Shown here in pieces: positions 38,440 to 51,200 of a stretch of DNA of 64,000 bases. Under the pieces are notes generated by a model, which worked only from the letters and a program-made list of their open reading frames with translations, did not search any database and was not told where the DNA came from. Origin of the DNA: Mastigias papua (Eukaryota; Cnidaria; Scyphozoa; Rhizostomeae; Mastigiidae); the NCBI GenBank assembly GCA_964019165.1, contig OZ025274.1, positions 6,239,368-6,303,367 on the forward strand, in the 5' to 3' direction. Numbering within the stretch: position 1 is the stretch's first letter; each line of letters begins with the position of its first letter. Both the position numbers and the translations under genes were made by a program.

Positions 38440-39614
38440 ATCTGGTGTTCCCCAGGGCTCTATATTAGGCCGATTCTTTTCAATTTCTATATAAATGACC
38501 TTCTATTGTTTGTTAAAAAGGCAGAAGTCTACAATTATATGCTGATGACAATACCTTAGTGCATTTCTCTAAGATATTGCCAGATCTCGTAAAAATCTTA
38601 AAAGAAAAATCAAATGTCTCTTTAGATTGGCTTGAAAGTAACGAGATGATAGCAAACCCTGAAAAATTCATTGCTTTAATAGTAAAGAAAGACCGATCCA
38701 ACACGAGTGGCATACCGTTCCAACTGAAGGACCACAACTTCGAATCAAGAACTGATGTCAAACTATTGGGTATCAAACTTGACAACAGACTAAATTTTGA
38801 CCCCACATTGCTGATGCGTGCTGATGTGTGCAAGAAAGCAGCTACGCAAGTAAATGTCCAGAAAAGATTAAAATCCTTCATAGGTCTAGAAGAAAGGAAA
38901 ACTCTTGTTGAAAGTTTTATATATTCAAATTTTAATTATTGTCCTTTGGTTTGGCATTTTTCGTCAGCTAAATCAGCGCAAAAAATTGAAAAAATACAAG
39001 AGAGAGCATTGGAGGTTTCTTTACAATGACAATAATAGTTCCTATGAAGATCTTCTTCGTAAGGCAGGCAAGAACTTAATGCATGTCTCTCGCCTACGAA
39101 GCTTGAGCATTGAAATTTACAAGACTATGAAAAAACTAAATCCTACTTTTATGCAGGATATTTTTCACTTTAAATCAGTTTGCTATCCAAATCGTTCTTC
39201 AAGAAATTTTCAAGTTCAAGTTCATTTCATTTTAAAATTCCACAACATCATAAACAACAAACATAACGTAATAGCTTACAATAAAGTTAAACATAAACAC
39301 AAAGCAAGGATAATAATAACAAAATGTTATAACAATATACAAAGAGACCTAAACTAATTAATTAATTTAAAGGGAATTTGCAAGTATGAAATTTCTTATG
39401 GAGGAGCTCCCTCAATCCTTACGACTTACATCATCATAGACCTAATCAAGTAACATTTGGTAAACATAGTTATAGATCTCTAGGTCCCAAAGTGTGGAAT
39501 AGTTTACCGAATAAAATCAAATCCTCGGAAACCGTTAACATATTCAAACGACTGATAAAGCAATGGTCTGGTATTCAGTGCAACTGCAATGTGTGTAAAT
39601 ATGAAGATCCCTGA
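38440..39614 (+). mobile_element. LINE fragment: palm, thumb and C-terminus, frameshifted
   Basis: VPQGSILG near 38449 and YNYMLMT-type catalytic remains near 38530 start the palm. A good frame follows at 38559-39029 (SLDWLESNEMIANPEKF, then LLGIKLDNRLNF). After a frameshift it runs to about 39357, and finally LGPKVWNSLPNKIKSSETVN near 39480. It is a second, more decayed LINE copy on the same strand as 36595-37068. Confidence 0.65.
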
Positions 39615-39619
39615 TAAAT

Positions 39620-41011
39620 AATCTTGAAGTGAATTCAGCATTAACAAGTCTATATACGTAACCAAATCAATGGAGGATGGGGGATGGGGGCATGAGGGTG
39701 TCTGAAATGTATTTAGTTTTAGAATTTAATTGCTTCAGATATCCATTAATTTCCATTTCTTTTGTATTTTTATATTCGAATTAGATTAGTTTCTGTTATT
39801 TTGTAATTAGACACTAGAGTTGTGTAAATTTCGAATTAAAATAAGATAAACAACAACAAACAACAACAACTGACGTGTCCTAAACAGGACCATCCCCACA
39901 TTGGGAGTGTTGGGAATGCGCAACTTTCCTGGAAAAAGGTTCAGCCAGCAAATACTGACAAAATGTCGTTTTAGTTGGTAACATCTTTTGCACGCTTTTT
40001 TACCGTCCAGTATTTAACTTATTCACAAAGTATGATAGATCAAATATAATCAACTCCGTGGCTTGTTTTCTTCTTTCAAATGATTCTAATTAAATTTGTC
40101 AGTAATATGTAATCAATTTTTCGGCAAATTGTGTGATAATGTAAGTGTATCAAATTCATAAGATATCTGCTTCTGCGCAGCACCTAGTTAATCTTGTTAA
40201 GCTACTAGAATATAGCAAAATAACGTAACAGAAATGTCAAATTGGCTGCGATGCCGACAGAAGTTGTGTTTGGCGGCATGACACACCCAAAACTCCACAG
40301 TAGGAACGGGCCTAAGGGATAGGTGCTACAAAGCAAACCCTTTAGGACTCAGGGGTCCAAAAGAATGGTTTTTTAGTAGGTAATGTAGCAGAAAGGCCAA
40401 TAGAGCCTATAACAAAGCCCTGACAAAGGAAGAAAGAGAAAGGAAAGTTAAGTAGATAGGGAGTTTCCAAATGCCCTGGAGGATACATACAATTGATCCT
40501 CCGAAATCTTATGGTTTGGTCACTAAGTTCATAACTAAAGTTTACATAAAAGTAATAGGAAAGAAGATGTAAGTCATAGTAACAATCTGATCACCTGTGG
40601 AGTGTATATCATCTCTTGAGTCCTGAGAAACGGATAAAGTGCGCTAAATTCCTGAAACCCACCTGAAATACAAGTCATATCAATAGCAGCAAAATGACGT
40701 CATTTTCTGTGGTGCATACTAAATCTGCAAGGCATATAAAGCTCACTTTACCCGTCCACAAATGACTTTACTTCCAAATATCCTTTGTAGCAACAAATTT
40801 GGTTGCCTATCGTGATTGAAACGATGATAAGTCGCGATTGAGTTAAAAAAAAGTTGCACTCTACCATTCCCTCATAAGCGAGGTCTTCCATCCAATACTT
40901 AAAATGGTTCATCAAATAAAGTCTAGATATATCTATTGCATACTTGCCATTTTTGTTCTTTCACAGCTAATTTTTTTCTCTCAAGAACGGGCAAAGCAAT
41001 TTTAATGTTAC
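39620..41011. other. Intronic or intergenic stretch
   Basis: A GGATGGGG patch lies near 39670 and a CAACAA-rich patch at 39850-39870. No exon or transposon terminus is recognised. Confidence 0.35.
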
Positions 41012-41128
41012 CACGAACATACAAAGAAGTTGTTAGGACAACGTCTATAGGGGTATACCCAGGGAATCCAAGGATCCATAGGGATACACTAGGCCTCCTT
41101 GCTAAGGAGAAAAGATTTTCTACAATCA
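41012..41128 (-). CDS. Candidate minus-strand exon, repeated type B (copy 2)
   Basis: On the minus strand the acceptor is TTTTTATTGCATGAAG and the donor is TTCGTG|GTAACA. The exon is exactly phase 1-1 (117 nt). It reads IVENLFSLARRPSVSLWILG, then FPGYTPIDVVLTTSLYVRG. Its start closely resembles that of the exon at 51015-51200 (VVIENFFPEGVRTLVKLYHR). Both would follow an exon of type A. No cysteines. Family not recognised. Confidence 0.45.
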
Positions 41129-42495
41129 CTTCATGCAATAAAAAGATATAATGTACCACTCATATGAGCTTTGGTATTATGCATTAAATGGAAACGAATA
41201 AGATAACTATGAGAAAAGAAACTTCACAGGGTGTATACTATGCTTTCAAAAATCTAAATGAGGATGAGACAACATTCTTTCTGGCATCAAATATTTTCTT
41301 CATCCTAATGATTCTTAATTTAAGATGGCTTCATCAATTCAGGAGATTCGCTTCGTTTTTACACTATTGAGTCAATTAACGTAGCTAGTACCATGGCAGA
41401 GAAGCAGAAGTTGCTGTGACAGGAAAACAATGCATAGTAACACTGTCTTGAGTAGTACGAATGAAAAATTAGCAAAATTAAGTTCAAATTTGTTTGGGTA
41501 CCTCTAATAACAACTTTGAAGTGGAATGCATAATGCAGTTGATATCCGATGGGGATACAGGCTATTCACCTGGATGGCGGGGGGTACTTAAGATCCCATT
41601 GCAAAACCCTCCCTGGAGAAAGAGCCTCTTGCATTAACCCGGAAAGGCGTCCATCGTTAATCTTGTCGGAAGGGTCTAAAAGAAGTCTGGATGTGACTGA
41701 CTCTAATGAGTTTTATATCGAATCTGCGGGTCTTTGATGTAGGAAGTCTGGACTTCTGAATATGACATATCTATTTATTGAAAGTAGGTCATCAAATATT
41801 TATGTGTTTATATGTGCACATATTTATCTATGCTAGTGATATATTGTACAATTCATCACTTTTCAAATAACATTGAGATTTATCATTTTATTTCTAGACA
41901 ACTTGCTAGTTATTGCTATCTACCACGCTCTTTGTGTAATTCCAAGAAAAGACCACACACACGTGCTATAACAGTGTGGGTCTTTAAGTATTTGACAATC
42001 CCCTTGTTTCTCTTTGAGAGGAACACTCAATGCAGAATAGTTAGAAGTGACTAGACACGCATGGCATGCATTATAGAGATATTGTCTCCACAAAATTACC
42101 TAAGAAGTAATTTGTAAATGAGTTGCCAGTCGTAGCACAGCCACCAAATGTTTGAGAGCTCTGATCGGGTCTATTTTCTCCCAACCTAACTGACCAATCA
42201 TCAGGTAAAATGGGCCTAAATTTAGCTGTGGAACTCATATACAATCAGAACCCTGCATGATGACCTGTCAATTAGTTCGGGAGAAAATATACGGGAGAAA
42301 ATATACGGGAAAGGAGTTTACAAACATTTGGCGCCTATGCTGCCAATCGAACTTTATAACATTCTCTTCCCCAATTAATCTAGGCCACAGGTCCTTCCAA
42401 ATCTGGCATGAATTAAATTTCTCATTCTGGGTAAAGAGGGAAAAATATATTTACAACAGTGCCTGCTAGAACCTAATTACATAAATAGCTAAATA

Positions 42496-42964
42496 TAGTA
42501 GAAATCCGCATAAAAGAACCTGGAGGCTGAAATTTTATCTGTTGAGCCCCCTAAATAAGAACATCTAGGAGGCTGAAACTGGGAGTGGTTCTTATACAAA
42601 AGGTTTCATGTTATTTGATTTAAGAATTCAAGAGTAGAAACTTTCATAGGCTGTCTGTTTACTGGTCAATTCTTTTACAGAACAGTACCACACACGTTTG
42701 CTTTTCAGATTAAGATGAAAGTTTTTCAGTCGCTCAACAAATAGTAATATTGAACACGGACACTGACTGACAGGTGTTCTTCTCAAGTATTGTCAAGAAT
42801 TCTATTGCTGAAAACAGTTTTAATGTGTGAAAGGCAAGCACTGTATATAAGAACATTGTTAAGAACCTTTCAGGCTGGAATTAAGAATACCCACCCATTA
42901 ATTAAGAACCTACCCAGGCTGCAAGAGAAAAACATTGGTACTTTTATGCGGGTTTCTACTGTAC
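42496..42964. mobile_element. MITE with GTAGAAATCCGCATAAAAG-type ends
   Basis: The left terminus AGTAGAAATCCGCATAAAAG mirrors the right terminus CTTTTATGCGGGTTTCTACT. It is about 470 bp with an internal AAGAAC-rich sequence and CAGGCTG/CAGCCT inverted motifs. No ORF. Confidence 0.6.
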
Positions 42965-43728
42965 ATAAACAATAAAACAAATTAATGCTGAATATATAAA
43001 AGAAAGAAATTAAAATAGATTATACTGAATAGTAACTCATGTGGTTGCTTTAATGTTTCTCTGAGTTTTTAGTCCAGTTTTAGGAACTACAAATGAGTTA
43101 ACTTTTTTTGACCTATTGGAATGGGTATTCAAGATACATGCCTGACATTAGGCAAAGCTTTTAATTCCTCAATAGACTTATAACAGAGCAAAATGAAGAT
43201 TGTCCTGGACATACGCATCATCCTACTTTGAGCATCTGAAAGCCAATGGAATGATACGTTTATACATTCTGGTGCCTCATTATGGAGAATCTATAAACGA
43301 TATCAGCGGTTTCTATATCAACCAGCTATTTAAAAGTAAGCCAGTCGAGTTCTTTTACTAGTGGCTCCAAATGGGCATCAAGGGGACTGTTAGCCATTAC
43401 CCCTGTCATTCAGACTAGTAAGACCTGGTTAAGACTCTTTTCTCTTTCCTTCGAGGATCTTGTAGATGTGTAGGCTGTCTTCCATTCTTTTCTGACGTTT
43501 GTCTTGCTTCCGATTCTGATCTAGGCTTTTCTTTTCCTCACCCCCTCTTGGCTATTCCATGTGAAAAATCATCTTTAATATCAACCATACGACATCTTCT
43601 ACCTTTGAATTGCTTTATTTAATTCCATTTAATTTCCTAATACCAAATGGGGAGGTCGCCAACAGCCAATCAAGATTTTTCCGCAATGCTATATAGCATA
43701 ACATGATTGAAGATATAAACTTCCTTAC

Positions 43729-43800
43729 CTTTAATAACTTTCACAGGGTATTTGCTTCCATTATCCCACAGGTATTTTGCAAAGGTTATGGCAGGAGAAT
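43729..43800 (-). CDS. Candidate minus-strand exon, repeated type A (copy 3)
   Basis: The acceptor is GTGTCTTAG and the donor is ATTAAAG|GTAAGG. It is 72 nt, phase 1-1, and reads SPAITFAKYLWDNGSKYPVK then VIK. It shares the KYLW-x(2-4)-G-x(1-3)-Y-x-(I)PV pattern with the exon at 44954-45079 and, more weakly, the one near 51.9-52.03 kb. On the minus strand the next exon downstream is type B at 41012-41128. Confidence 0.5.
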
Positions 43801-44393
43801 CTAAGACACAATTTATAAACAAAACAGTCAGCCATATGATAAAACAGATGCCATGAGATGCGATTGTCACCAATGCAATGTTAAGGGGCACTATGCTAAT
43901 CGTGTTACTGGAAAATCAAGCGCCTGCACAAGCTCACAAGGAGCAGTATTGGCAGGAGGGAGATAATGTAACGAAAGAAAAAGATGACATGCCAAAAACT
44001 TTATAGATAAATTCAATACTGTTGAAAACGTTTGACATTATGCGCCTGTTGTAGAGCATTTATAAGCATGAATTTTGTTGCATCTGTTGCACAACAGAAT
44101 GTCACCAGGTTTAGCAAAATTCTAACTCGTCTCCTTTGAGACAAGGCACTTCGTCTATCAGATTGTAAAGAAACATTCAACGTCACCCTATATTATTTAG
44201 CATCCGAGAATCTTTTCTGTCTTGAAGTACATTTTGATATTCATACTTGCTACTTTTTCAAGAAAAAGTTCTTCCTTGTCAAAGAGGCTCAGTATAGAAA
44301 AATTCTCGATTACGGTGATGAGGAGAACTTCGTCTAGCAACCACTACGTTGAAAGTCTGACTAGTGGGTGGCCCTAACACAGAAAATTAAACG

Positions 44394-44480
44394 AAAAGTG
44401 AAAGTGCAAGAAAATAACCGACCAGAGCGGGATTCGAACTTGTGACCTCTGACTTTGTACGTCAAGGTCTCTACCAACTG
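44394..44480 (-). mobile_element. tRNA-derived element, copy 3 (partial)
   Basis: The minus strand carries TTGGTAGAGACCTTGACGTA, the anticodon loop GTACAAA, TTCGAATCCCGCT, and the trailer ending CGCACTTTCACTTTTC in slightly changed form. The 5' acceptor end is missing. It is the same family as the elements at 23.7 and 24.8 kb, without the foldback arm. Confidence 0.65.
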
Positions 44481-44953
44481 AAATAATTAAATATTGGCAG
44501 AGGTATGCGTATTGATTGCAAATGTTTATTGCTAAAGCAACACCAATCTTATAAGAGTATGAAAATGCAAAAATCTCCCCGGAAATGAGATATATCGAGT
44601 GCAACACCAGTTTTTGTAATGAGATGTTTTTATACAGAAAAATGCGTATGACGCCATCTATGTTTCTGAAACTGATCAAAACTGATTTTCTCTTCACTTT
44701 CTATTGTCATTTTACGCGTTTTGATTGGCAAGTGGGGATATAAAAAAATGAGCTGATTGGCTCACAACGTTCCCCCACTTGCTCCCCTCATAGCAAAGCC
44801 TCTGTTTTATGAAAAGTCACTACTGTAAGTCTCTAGCAGGGATTATGTTGATGTGATAAAGGAGTGTGAATAAAAAGAGAACTAGCCTTACAGACATAAT
44901 CTTCTCATGAGGGCTACCTTTGCAAGAAAAGCAAGGTTTAAAATTGTACCCAC

Positions 44954-45079
44954 CTTCACTAAGGATATGAGATGTTTTCTCATCATATAAAACAATGTTG
45001 CGTTTTGTTTCCAACTCAGCATCAACTGGAATTTGATACTCACCATTCTCATCCTGCCAAAGGTATTTAATAGAGAATA
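44954..45079 (-). CDS. Candidate minus-strand exon, repeated type A (copy 2)
   Basis: The acceptor TGTTTTGCAG and the donor GTGAAG|GTGGGT bound a 126-nt phase 1-1 exon. It reads FSIKYLWQDENGEYQIPVDA and continues ELETKRNIVLYDEKTSHILS. It is longer than the paralogous exon at 43729-43800 but shares its core. It is hydrophilic and has no cysteines. Family not recognised. Confidence 0.5.
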
Positions 45080-45469
45080 CTGCAAAACAATCCACCCAAG
45101 TGATACAAAGGAGGCAAATTGAGATATAATTAAAGTCAGAGGGAAGAAACATCAACCATATGTGTAACGGCCTTGCGGTATTCATAGAATACTACATATC
45201 TGTAATATATGTATTGAGAGGGCCAGGTCATGTCCTATTTCATCAGTCATGCTCCTTCACTATGCTCATTTCCTATGGACAATATTTGTGAATTTAAGTA
45301 GCATTTAAAGCGGGGACAAACACATGAAATAGATTATTGAAATAGATTGATCGGAATTTTGGCAGATATTCAGACAATGCTAGGAACCAAAATTTGGACA
45401 GTCATCAAACCTATTTTACAAAAGTCACTCAATTTCCCATCGCTGCTGCTTCCTACTTTAATGTCGGCC

Positions 45470-45620
45470 AATTTTCAATTGAAGAGGGGAACTAATAGAA
45501 GAGGGTGTTCATATCATTCAATTTTCAATAAAAGGAGTTGCTAATAGAAGGGGGTATGAATATCCGCAATTTTCAATAGAAAAAATTGGTGCTAACAGAA
45601 GGGGGTTCATGTTGATAAAT
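45470..45620. repeat. Imperfect tandem repeat, about 55 bp, three units
   Basis: Each unit contains CAATTTTCAAT followed about 25 bases later by TAATAGAAGxGGGT (third unit TAACAGAAGGGGGT). A fourth, weaker echo lies at 45848-45865 (TAATAGAAGGGAGTG). Confidence 0.65.
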
Positions 45621-45879
45621 TTTTTTCTGAAAAGGTAATAGAATTATTAGGGCTGTGACACTGTATACTTGATAATTTATAGGTGGTTGGGGATAAGATA
45701 AAGTCAGAGCATTACTACTAGCAATAGGATTTCGCTCAATTTGGACGTTCTGTTCTCACAGACAGGATCGTACTGTCTTTTATAAATCACATCGCCTTTT
45801 CATTCAATTTTCGGAGTGTTCTAGTCATGACCGATTTGCAAAGTTTAATAGAAGGGAGTGTTAATAAGCAACGGAGGGA

Positions 45880-47810
45880 GGGCAAATTCTCCTGAGATTA
45901 ATAAATGGGGGGCGTCAATTACAGACATTGGAGTAATGGAAAATTTGCAAAACTCCGCCAATGTTGAGAGAAGACTGTTTTATGAACAAAACATACTTTC
46001 TATTACAGTTGATGCTGACATATGCAGTCCCATGGCCATAGGGGATAATGTCTCTGGTACAATATTGTCGTTATTGGGATTAAAAAGATAATATAACCCA
46101 TCAAGAAAAAGGAAATGAAGTAGAAGACCAACTATGATAAAGAGATTCATTTTTGACAGGAAGTTAAGGCATGTTGCAGCAAATCCGAGGAGAATTAAAG
46201 CATCCCGAAGAATTAAACTGATTCAACCGAACCAAATGAAGGCAATCCTAATGTGGCATTCTGAAGATAAAATCGATGAAAACTGGATGCCTGAGATCTA
46301 CTCTGAGATTCATCATCAGTGTATATAGTAAGTGAACTTCACATATAGGAAGAACAATAAAATACCAAACAGAAAGCAAACTGAAAAGAAAAATGCCCTA
46401 GGAGAAAGTGAGTTTGTCAAAAGAAATTGCAGGAAGGAAAAAGCATCCATAAATAGACGGGCTTTATAAATGAGAAGAGTTGCTAGCTTTATCATGGCTA
46501 TGAAAATTCTCAATAAGGCGCCTAGCTCTTGGACAATATCTGCACTTATAAGTATCCAATCAGTATCAACTTCTATTTTCTCTCTGCTTGAAAAAAGTAT
46601 ATAAATATAGCTTACCTTTCGGATTAGTTTAGCTGTAAGTATATGATCTTCTCTGTATTGTGATAAGGATCTCACATCTCAAAAAGAAGATTATCAATAT
46701 TTTTGATAAATCGTGTAAGACAAGGAAGCCCCGTTTTCAGAAACTAAGTTCAAAATACATTAGCTACTGACATGTTGATAAGCAAATTGCAAGGCAAATT
46801 GTACATTATGAGAACATTTTGAATATAGGTGCATGACTAATGTCTACTGTTTGCTATCAAGGCACACAATTTGGCTAATGTTAAAAAATGAGGCACATGA
46901 GGATACAAGCACCTCGCCTTATCGAGGCGCATGCTCAACTATGCACCGTAAAGGGAGAAGCCTTTCTTGCTGTAGAATAGTACTACTGTAGATCAGGCCT
47001 AGTGACTTTTCATCTAACTAATGTACTGTATTTGGATGTGATAGAATAACTTAAGACATCATAAATAAATCATCAACACAAGCATACTACTTCAACTTCA
47101 TACTTGAACCCAATGAGACCAGTCTTGAAGTAAGATACGAACAATCAAGTTTTTAGAAGAGGATTCTTCAATTTGAGATACTAAAATATTTGTAACAGCA
47201 ATAAAGCGAAATCATCTCAACCAATCAAGAAGTACATGAACATGTATTCTACACATATCATCTATAACCCAATAAAATAAAGTAACTTACCACATAGCAA
47301 CAGATAGCAGGGGTCACTCAGCATTGGATATGTCATCTCCTAGAAGAGGGTTATTGACAAATCATTCTGTAGGGTTAAACAAGAAGAATTGGCCAACTGC
47401 AGAGTAATTAGCAGGGAAGTTAACATGATTCATACCTGGCACAGGAGTGATTTGTAGGGGAGGGGGGAGGCTCAGAAAGATGGAATCCTATCTGCTAAAA
47501 GCGATGATCATTTTAGAGGGTGCAGCCCCCTAATATTAAGATAGGTTGCACTGATCTTGCTTTTATGAATTTCTCCATTGTCTATCTCAAATTTAAAACA
47601 TGCTATTGCATAGTTGCCAAGGTTTGGTTATCAAATACTGGAGAAATGAGCGTGGGAGCATAACGAAGTTACAAATATAGTGGCTGTAATTGTAATATCT
47701 GAAAAATCATAATAGATCTGAAACATGAAAATTAGTGGTGCTAAGAATGATTAGTATGTAATAAGGGACTAATGAAGAACAAATAGTGTGAATTGCTAAG
47801 TTCCTATTAA
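45880..47810. other. Intronic stretch with weak exon candidates
   Basis: On the minus strand a short segment at about 46617-46671 (SLSQYREDHILTAKLIRK) ends at a good GTAAGC donor but has a poor acceptor. Near 47293 another GTAAGT donor follows a short frame. I do not call either. No transposon termini are recognised. Confidence 0.3.
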
Positions 47811-47814
47811 ATAT

Positions 47815-48685
47815 CCACTACCTATCAAACGTGGTGTTCACCAGGAATCAGTGCTTGGTCCTTTGCTTTTTCTTTTATCTTTTAATGATCTATCAAATGT
47901 TTCTAGATGTTTGAAATTTTATCTTTGTGCTGACGACACAGATATCTAATAAGACTCTGGCACAATTCAAGTTCTTGCCAAAAAAGTAAATAATGAGCTG
48001 AAATATGTGAAATGATGGCTTGACCCAAATAAAACCTCTTTAAATATAAGCAAAACCAATTTCATAATCCTTCATTCTTCTGCAAACTCTATTTCAGTTA
48101 ATGTTGCAATCAAAAATGGAAAGAAGCACATTTTTAAAGTGAAATACATTAAATTCTTAGGAGTCTGTATGTTATTTAAGGTTAGGTGTCTCCTCCCAAG
48201 GAGCACATTGATAACACTCTATAATGCTCTGTTTTTGTCTTTTATACTATATGGCATTGTTGTCTGGGGTCAAACATTTAATTCATACATAGAACCACTA
48301 TATAAATTGAATAAAAGAGCTGTTCTCTTATCAAACGTTTCTCGCCCACACTCTTCCAATCTTTAAAGAAATAAAACTACTACACATTGATGATATATTC
48401 AAATTTAAGCTATTAACTTTCATTTATGAAACAACTAATAACCTGACACCAGTTTATTTTCATAGGTTCTTCTGCCATAATATATCAATTTATTCTCAAA
48501 TCACAAGGCAATCGACAAGTGGTGATCTGTTTCTAACCAATACAAATACTCTTCAGTAGACTTAAGATCAATTAGATATACGAGGGCAAAACTATGGAAC
48601 GGTCTACAGACAGTAATAAGAGCATTATCATTAAAATTCATGTTTAAGAAGCACTTAAAAAGCTATTTTCAAAATGCAATATAAG
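47815..48685 (+). mobile_element. Decayed LINE reverse-transcriptase fragment
   Basis: The plus strand reads GVHQESVLGPLLF, LKFYLCADDTDI (catalytic A-D-D retained), FLGVCMLFK and LYNALFLSFILYGIVVWGQT. A C-terminal tail with several stops and frameshifts runs to about 48685. It is a third CR1/L2-type remnant on the plus strand in the 36-49 kb interval. Confidence 0.65.
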
Positions 48686-49004
48686 TTCAACATGTTACTA
48701 TGATGATTTTGAACAGCATTATCAACTGTACAGCCAAGGGACTAGCATGAGCTATAGCTTCTGCACTCTTTCAAATATGGTTAAAAAATCCTACAAATGT
48801 GGTGCTTCCAGTTTTTCTCATTTAAAAAAAACATTGAAAACAAATCACAAACAAATTTAGTATGTCAATCATGGGAAAATCCACAAAAATTGAGCAGATA
48901 TTATCTCTGCTTTGCAAGGATGGCAATATGTAGTGTCATGGGAGAGGGGACAGCAGCTTCTCCCCAAAAATTACTGATGACACCCCATTGGCAGCCTAGT
49001 ACAA

Positions 49005-49229
49005 CAATTGCAGGCCTTTCAATGAGACGTGTGCGATCGCACACGAGTGTGCAGGCATGTGCCCAGCTCAGTTTACATGCTCGATTTGTCGCTTGTGCCA
49101 ACTTTATGAAAAATATACATCCAAGTACTAAGGAAAGCTCTCACAATTGACTGTTTAGTGTGCGCAAACGATCCCACACACGCGATTGGCAGCACACATC
49201 TAATTTACTCATTGACAGGCCTGCAATTG
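49005..49229. mobile_element. Short MITE with CAATTGCAGGCC ends
   Basis: CAATTGCAGGCCTTTCAATG at the left and CATTGACAGGCCTGCAATTG at the right form an inverted pair with one mismatch, about 225 bp apart. The interior is rich in alternating GTGTGCG/CGCACAC. No ORF. Confidence 0.65.
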
Positions 49230-50384
49230 TCAGCATTGGTACCTTGAAAAAAGTAAAAATGCTATTTTATAATTTAATGGAAAATTTGTGGCCATGCAAT
49301 TGATCTGAAAGGCATTGCATCATTACTAAATGTTCATTGATTTTCCATCTTTCCTGCATGAAGCTTCCTGATCAAGCTACAGTCTGCAGTCATAATAATT
49401 GGTGAATTTTCTCTCTCATATACTTCAATTGGAAAATGGTGTGATTATATTCAAAACTGGTGTTTCCCTAAAGTTGAATGGACTGGGTCCTAAAACTTTC
49501 CTAGAAGCTTTACTAAACTTACATACCTCCATTTATGGTTTGCACCACTGCCTAATGTAACACTTTTATTGATAGAAAATTACACCTCTGGCATGCAGCA
49601 TATTTGATCTACTCTGTCTGTTTTTGCAATGAAGTGCAAAGTGGGCATGTAGGTCAAAGTAAAGTGGCACCAACTTTCGCCAACATTCAACTTTCAATTG
49701 TTTTGGCACTTAAGATATTATGGAATTTTCAGCACATCAAGTTTTCAGTTCTAATGCCACCCCTGCTTCTTTGGAAAGTTTGATCTAACAACTCTTTATT
49801 AGTAGACTTAATGCACTACAGCACTGTTACTTTTGGCATTTTATCTTTTTCACAAAAGGCTGTTCAGTTCTTACGTGTCTGTTCTAATAGGAGTTGAAGT
49901 CTCTTCAGAACCAGAATATATAAGTATAGACACAAAGTAGTAGATATTTCTTGAAAGTGGCATTTTCCAACATTCTAAGGGGAGGGTTTTACAAAAGGCA
50001 GCCCCAGAACTCTCATTTTGATGTGCTTTCACTGACTATTCAGACTCTTACTTTACCTGTCACACGTCCCCAAAGAGCAGTCTACCTTAAAGAATAAGGT
50101 CCCTTTTTACATTGCCCCCCTCCCTAGTTATGACTTCTCAAAAGGGGCTCTGCAGTGTCTATGGTGGAATATATGCAAACTTCATGCCAGATGCAAAACA
50201 TCTCCTTTATGAAGCTGCACTGAGGATTTTAAGACATAATGCTCATACCTAAGGATAAATAAACATTAACATTGCAGTTGAAAACTATCGTAGAAGCAAG
50301 CATGAAATAGTCACCAAAACAGCAGACCCCTTTGATTATTTGTAGATGGCCTTCATGTGTCTTCACAAATGGATAACCATAATA

Positions 50385-50826
50385 CACTCTCTTTTATAAG
50401 AACAATTTATATAAACACCAGCCTCAAAATTTATAGAAAATTAAGAACAATTAACAACAAGCTGAGGCTGAAGCACTGTTGTAAATTGATTTGAAACTGA
50501 TATAAAACTGTTTAGGCTTCTCTACAATGTGTGCTAAAAGTCCTTGAAACACCTTAATCATCAGTGTATAAAAGAAGCCATAAGTGTACCAAGACTTGTA
50601 GCAAGGATTATACATCTATAAGAATGCATATCTTTTGCTTTCTGCTAATGTTATAGAAAACAATACCTGTTTCATAAACATCCAATGTTCTCACATATTG
50701 TCTAATGTCTACATTACTTACACCCCAATAATTTAAGAACAAATTAAGAACAATTCAGCTTCAAAATTTTGGAGAACAGCCAGCATGAACCTCAATTTTA
50801 CTGGTTCCTATAAAAAAAGAATGTAG
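50385..50826. mobile_element. MITE with CTTTTATAAGAAC-type ends
   Basis: CTCTTTTATAAGAAC at the left and GGTTCCTATAAAAAAAG at the right form an inverted pair, with AATTAAGAACAATT motifs inside both ends. It belongs with the TTATAAG-ended MITEs at 6.6, 8.1 and 17.0 kb. Confidence 0.5.
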
Positions 50827-51014
50827 TGCATCTGTTGCCCATCAATGTTGAGATAGGTCACCCTGCACAATTGCACTGTTTAACTTTGGCTTGTGCCAGC
50901 ATGCCAAGGAAATAATCAAGCATACACCAGAGACATCTGGCATAAGCTCCATGGGTTTCATCTTGGCCCTGTGTTAATCTATGTGTTATAGTGTTATATT
51001 TAAGTTGTGCCTAC

Positions 51015-51200
51015 CTGTGTGTGTAGAACTTAGTTCTGAAATCATATAAGATCTACAGGTGAAGGGACTACAAAAGGGAGGCCCCTTTTCAGTCCCCTCT
51101 GTAATTCCCATCTTATATGGCTGGTATGTAGGAAATGCTCTGTGATATAGTTTGACTAAGGTTCTTACTCCCTCAGGGAAAAAGTTTTCTATCACAACAT
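51015..51200 (-). CDS. Candidate minus-strand exon, repeated type B (copy 1), partly repeat-derived
   Basis: The acceptor is TTTCTTTAAAAG and the donor CACACACAG|GTAGGC. It is 186 nt, phase 1-1. It reads VVIENFFPEGVRTLVKLYHR, then AFPTYQPYKMGITEGTEKG. The first half matches the exon at 41012-41128. The second half (GPPFCSPFTC onward) is translated from a repeat, GGGACTACAAAAGGGAGG, also found at 51246 and, inverted, near 51640. The true exon may end earlier, or the repeat has been exonised. Confidence 0.4.

Noticed and set aside
43729..45079. KYLW exons as the start of an astacin protease domain (W-P-N-G-x-I-P-Y)
   Set aside because: The Pro and the IPY block are not in the right places, and no zinc-binding HExxH follows in any neighbouring exon.
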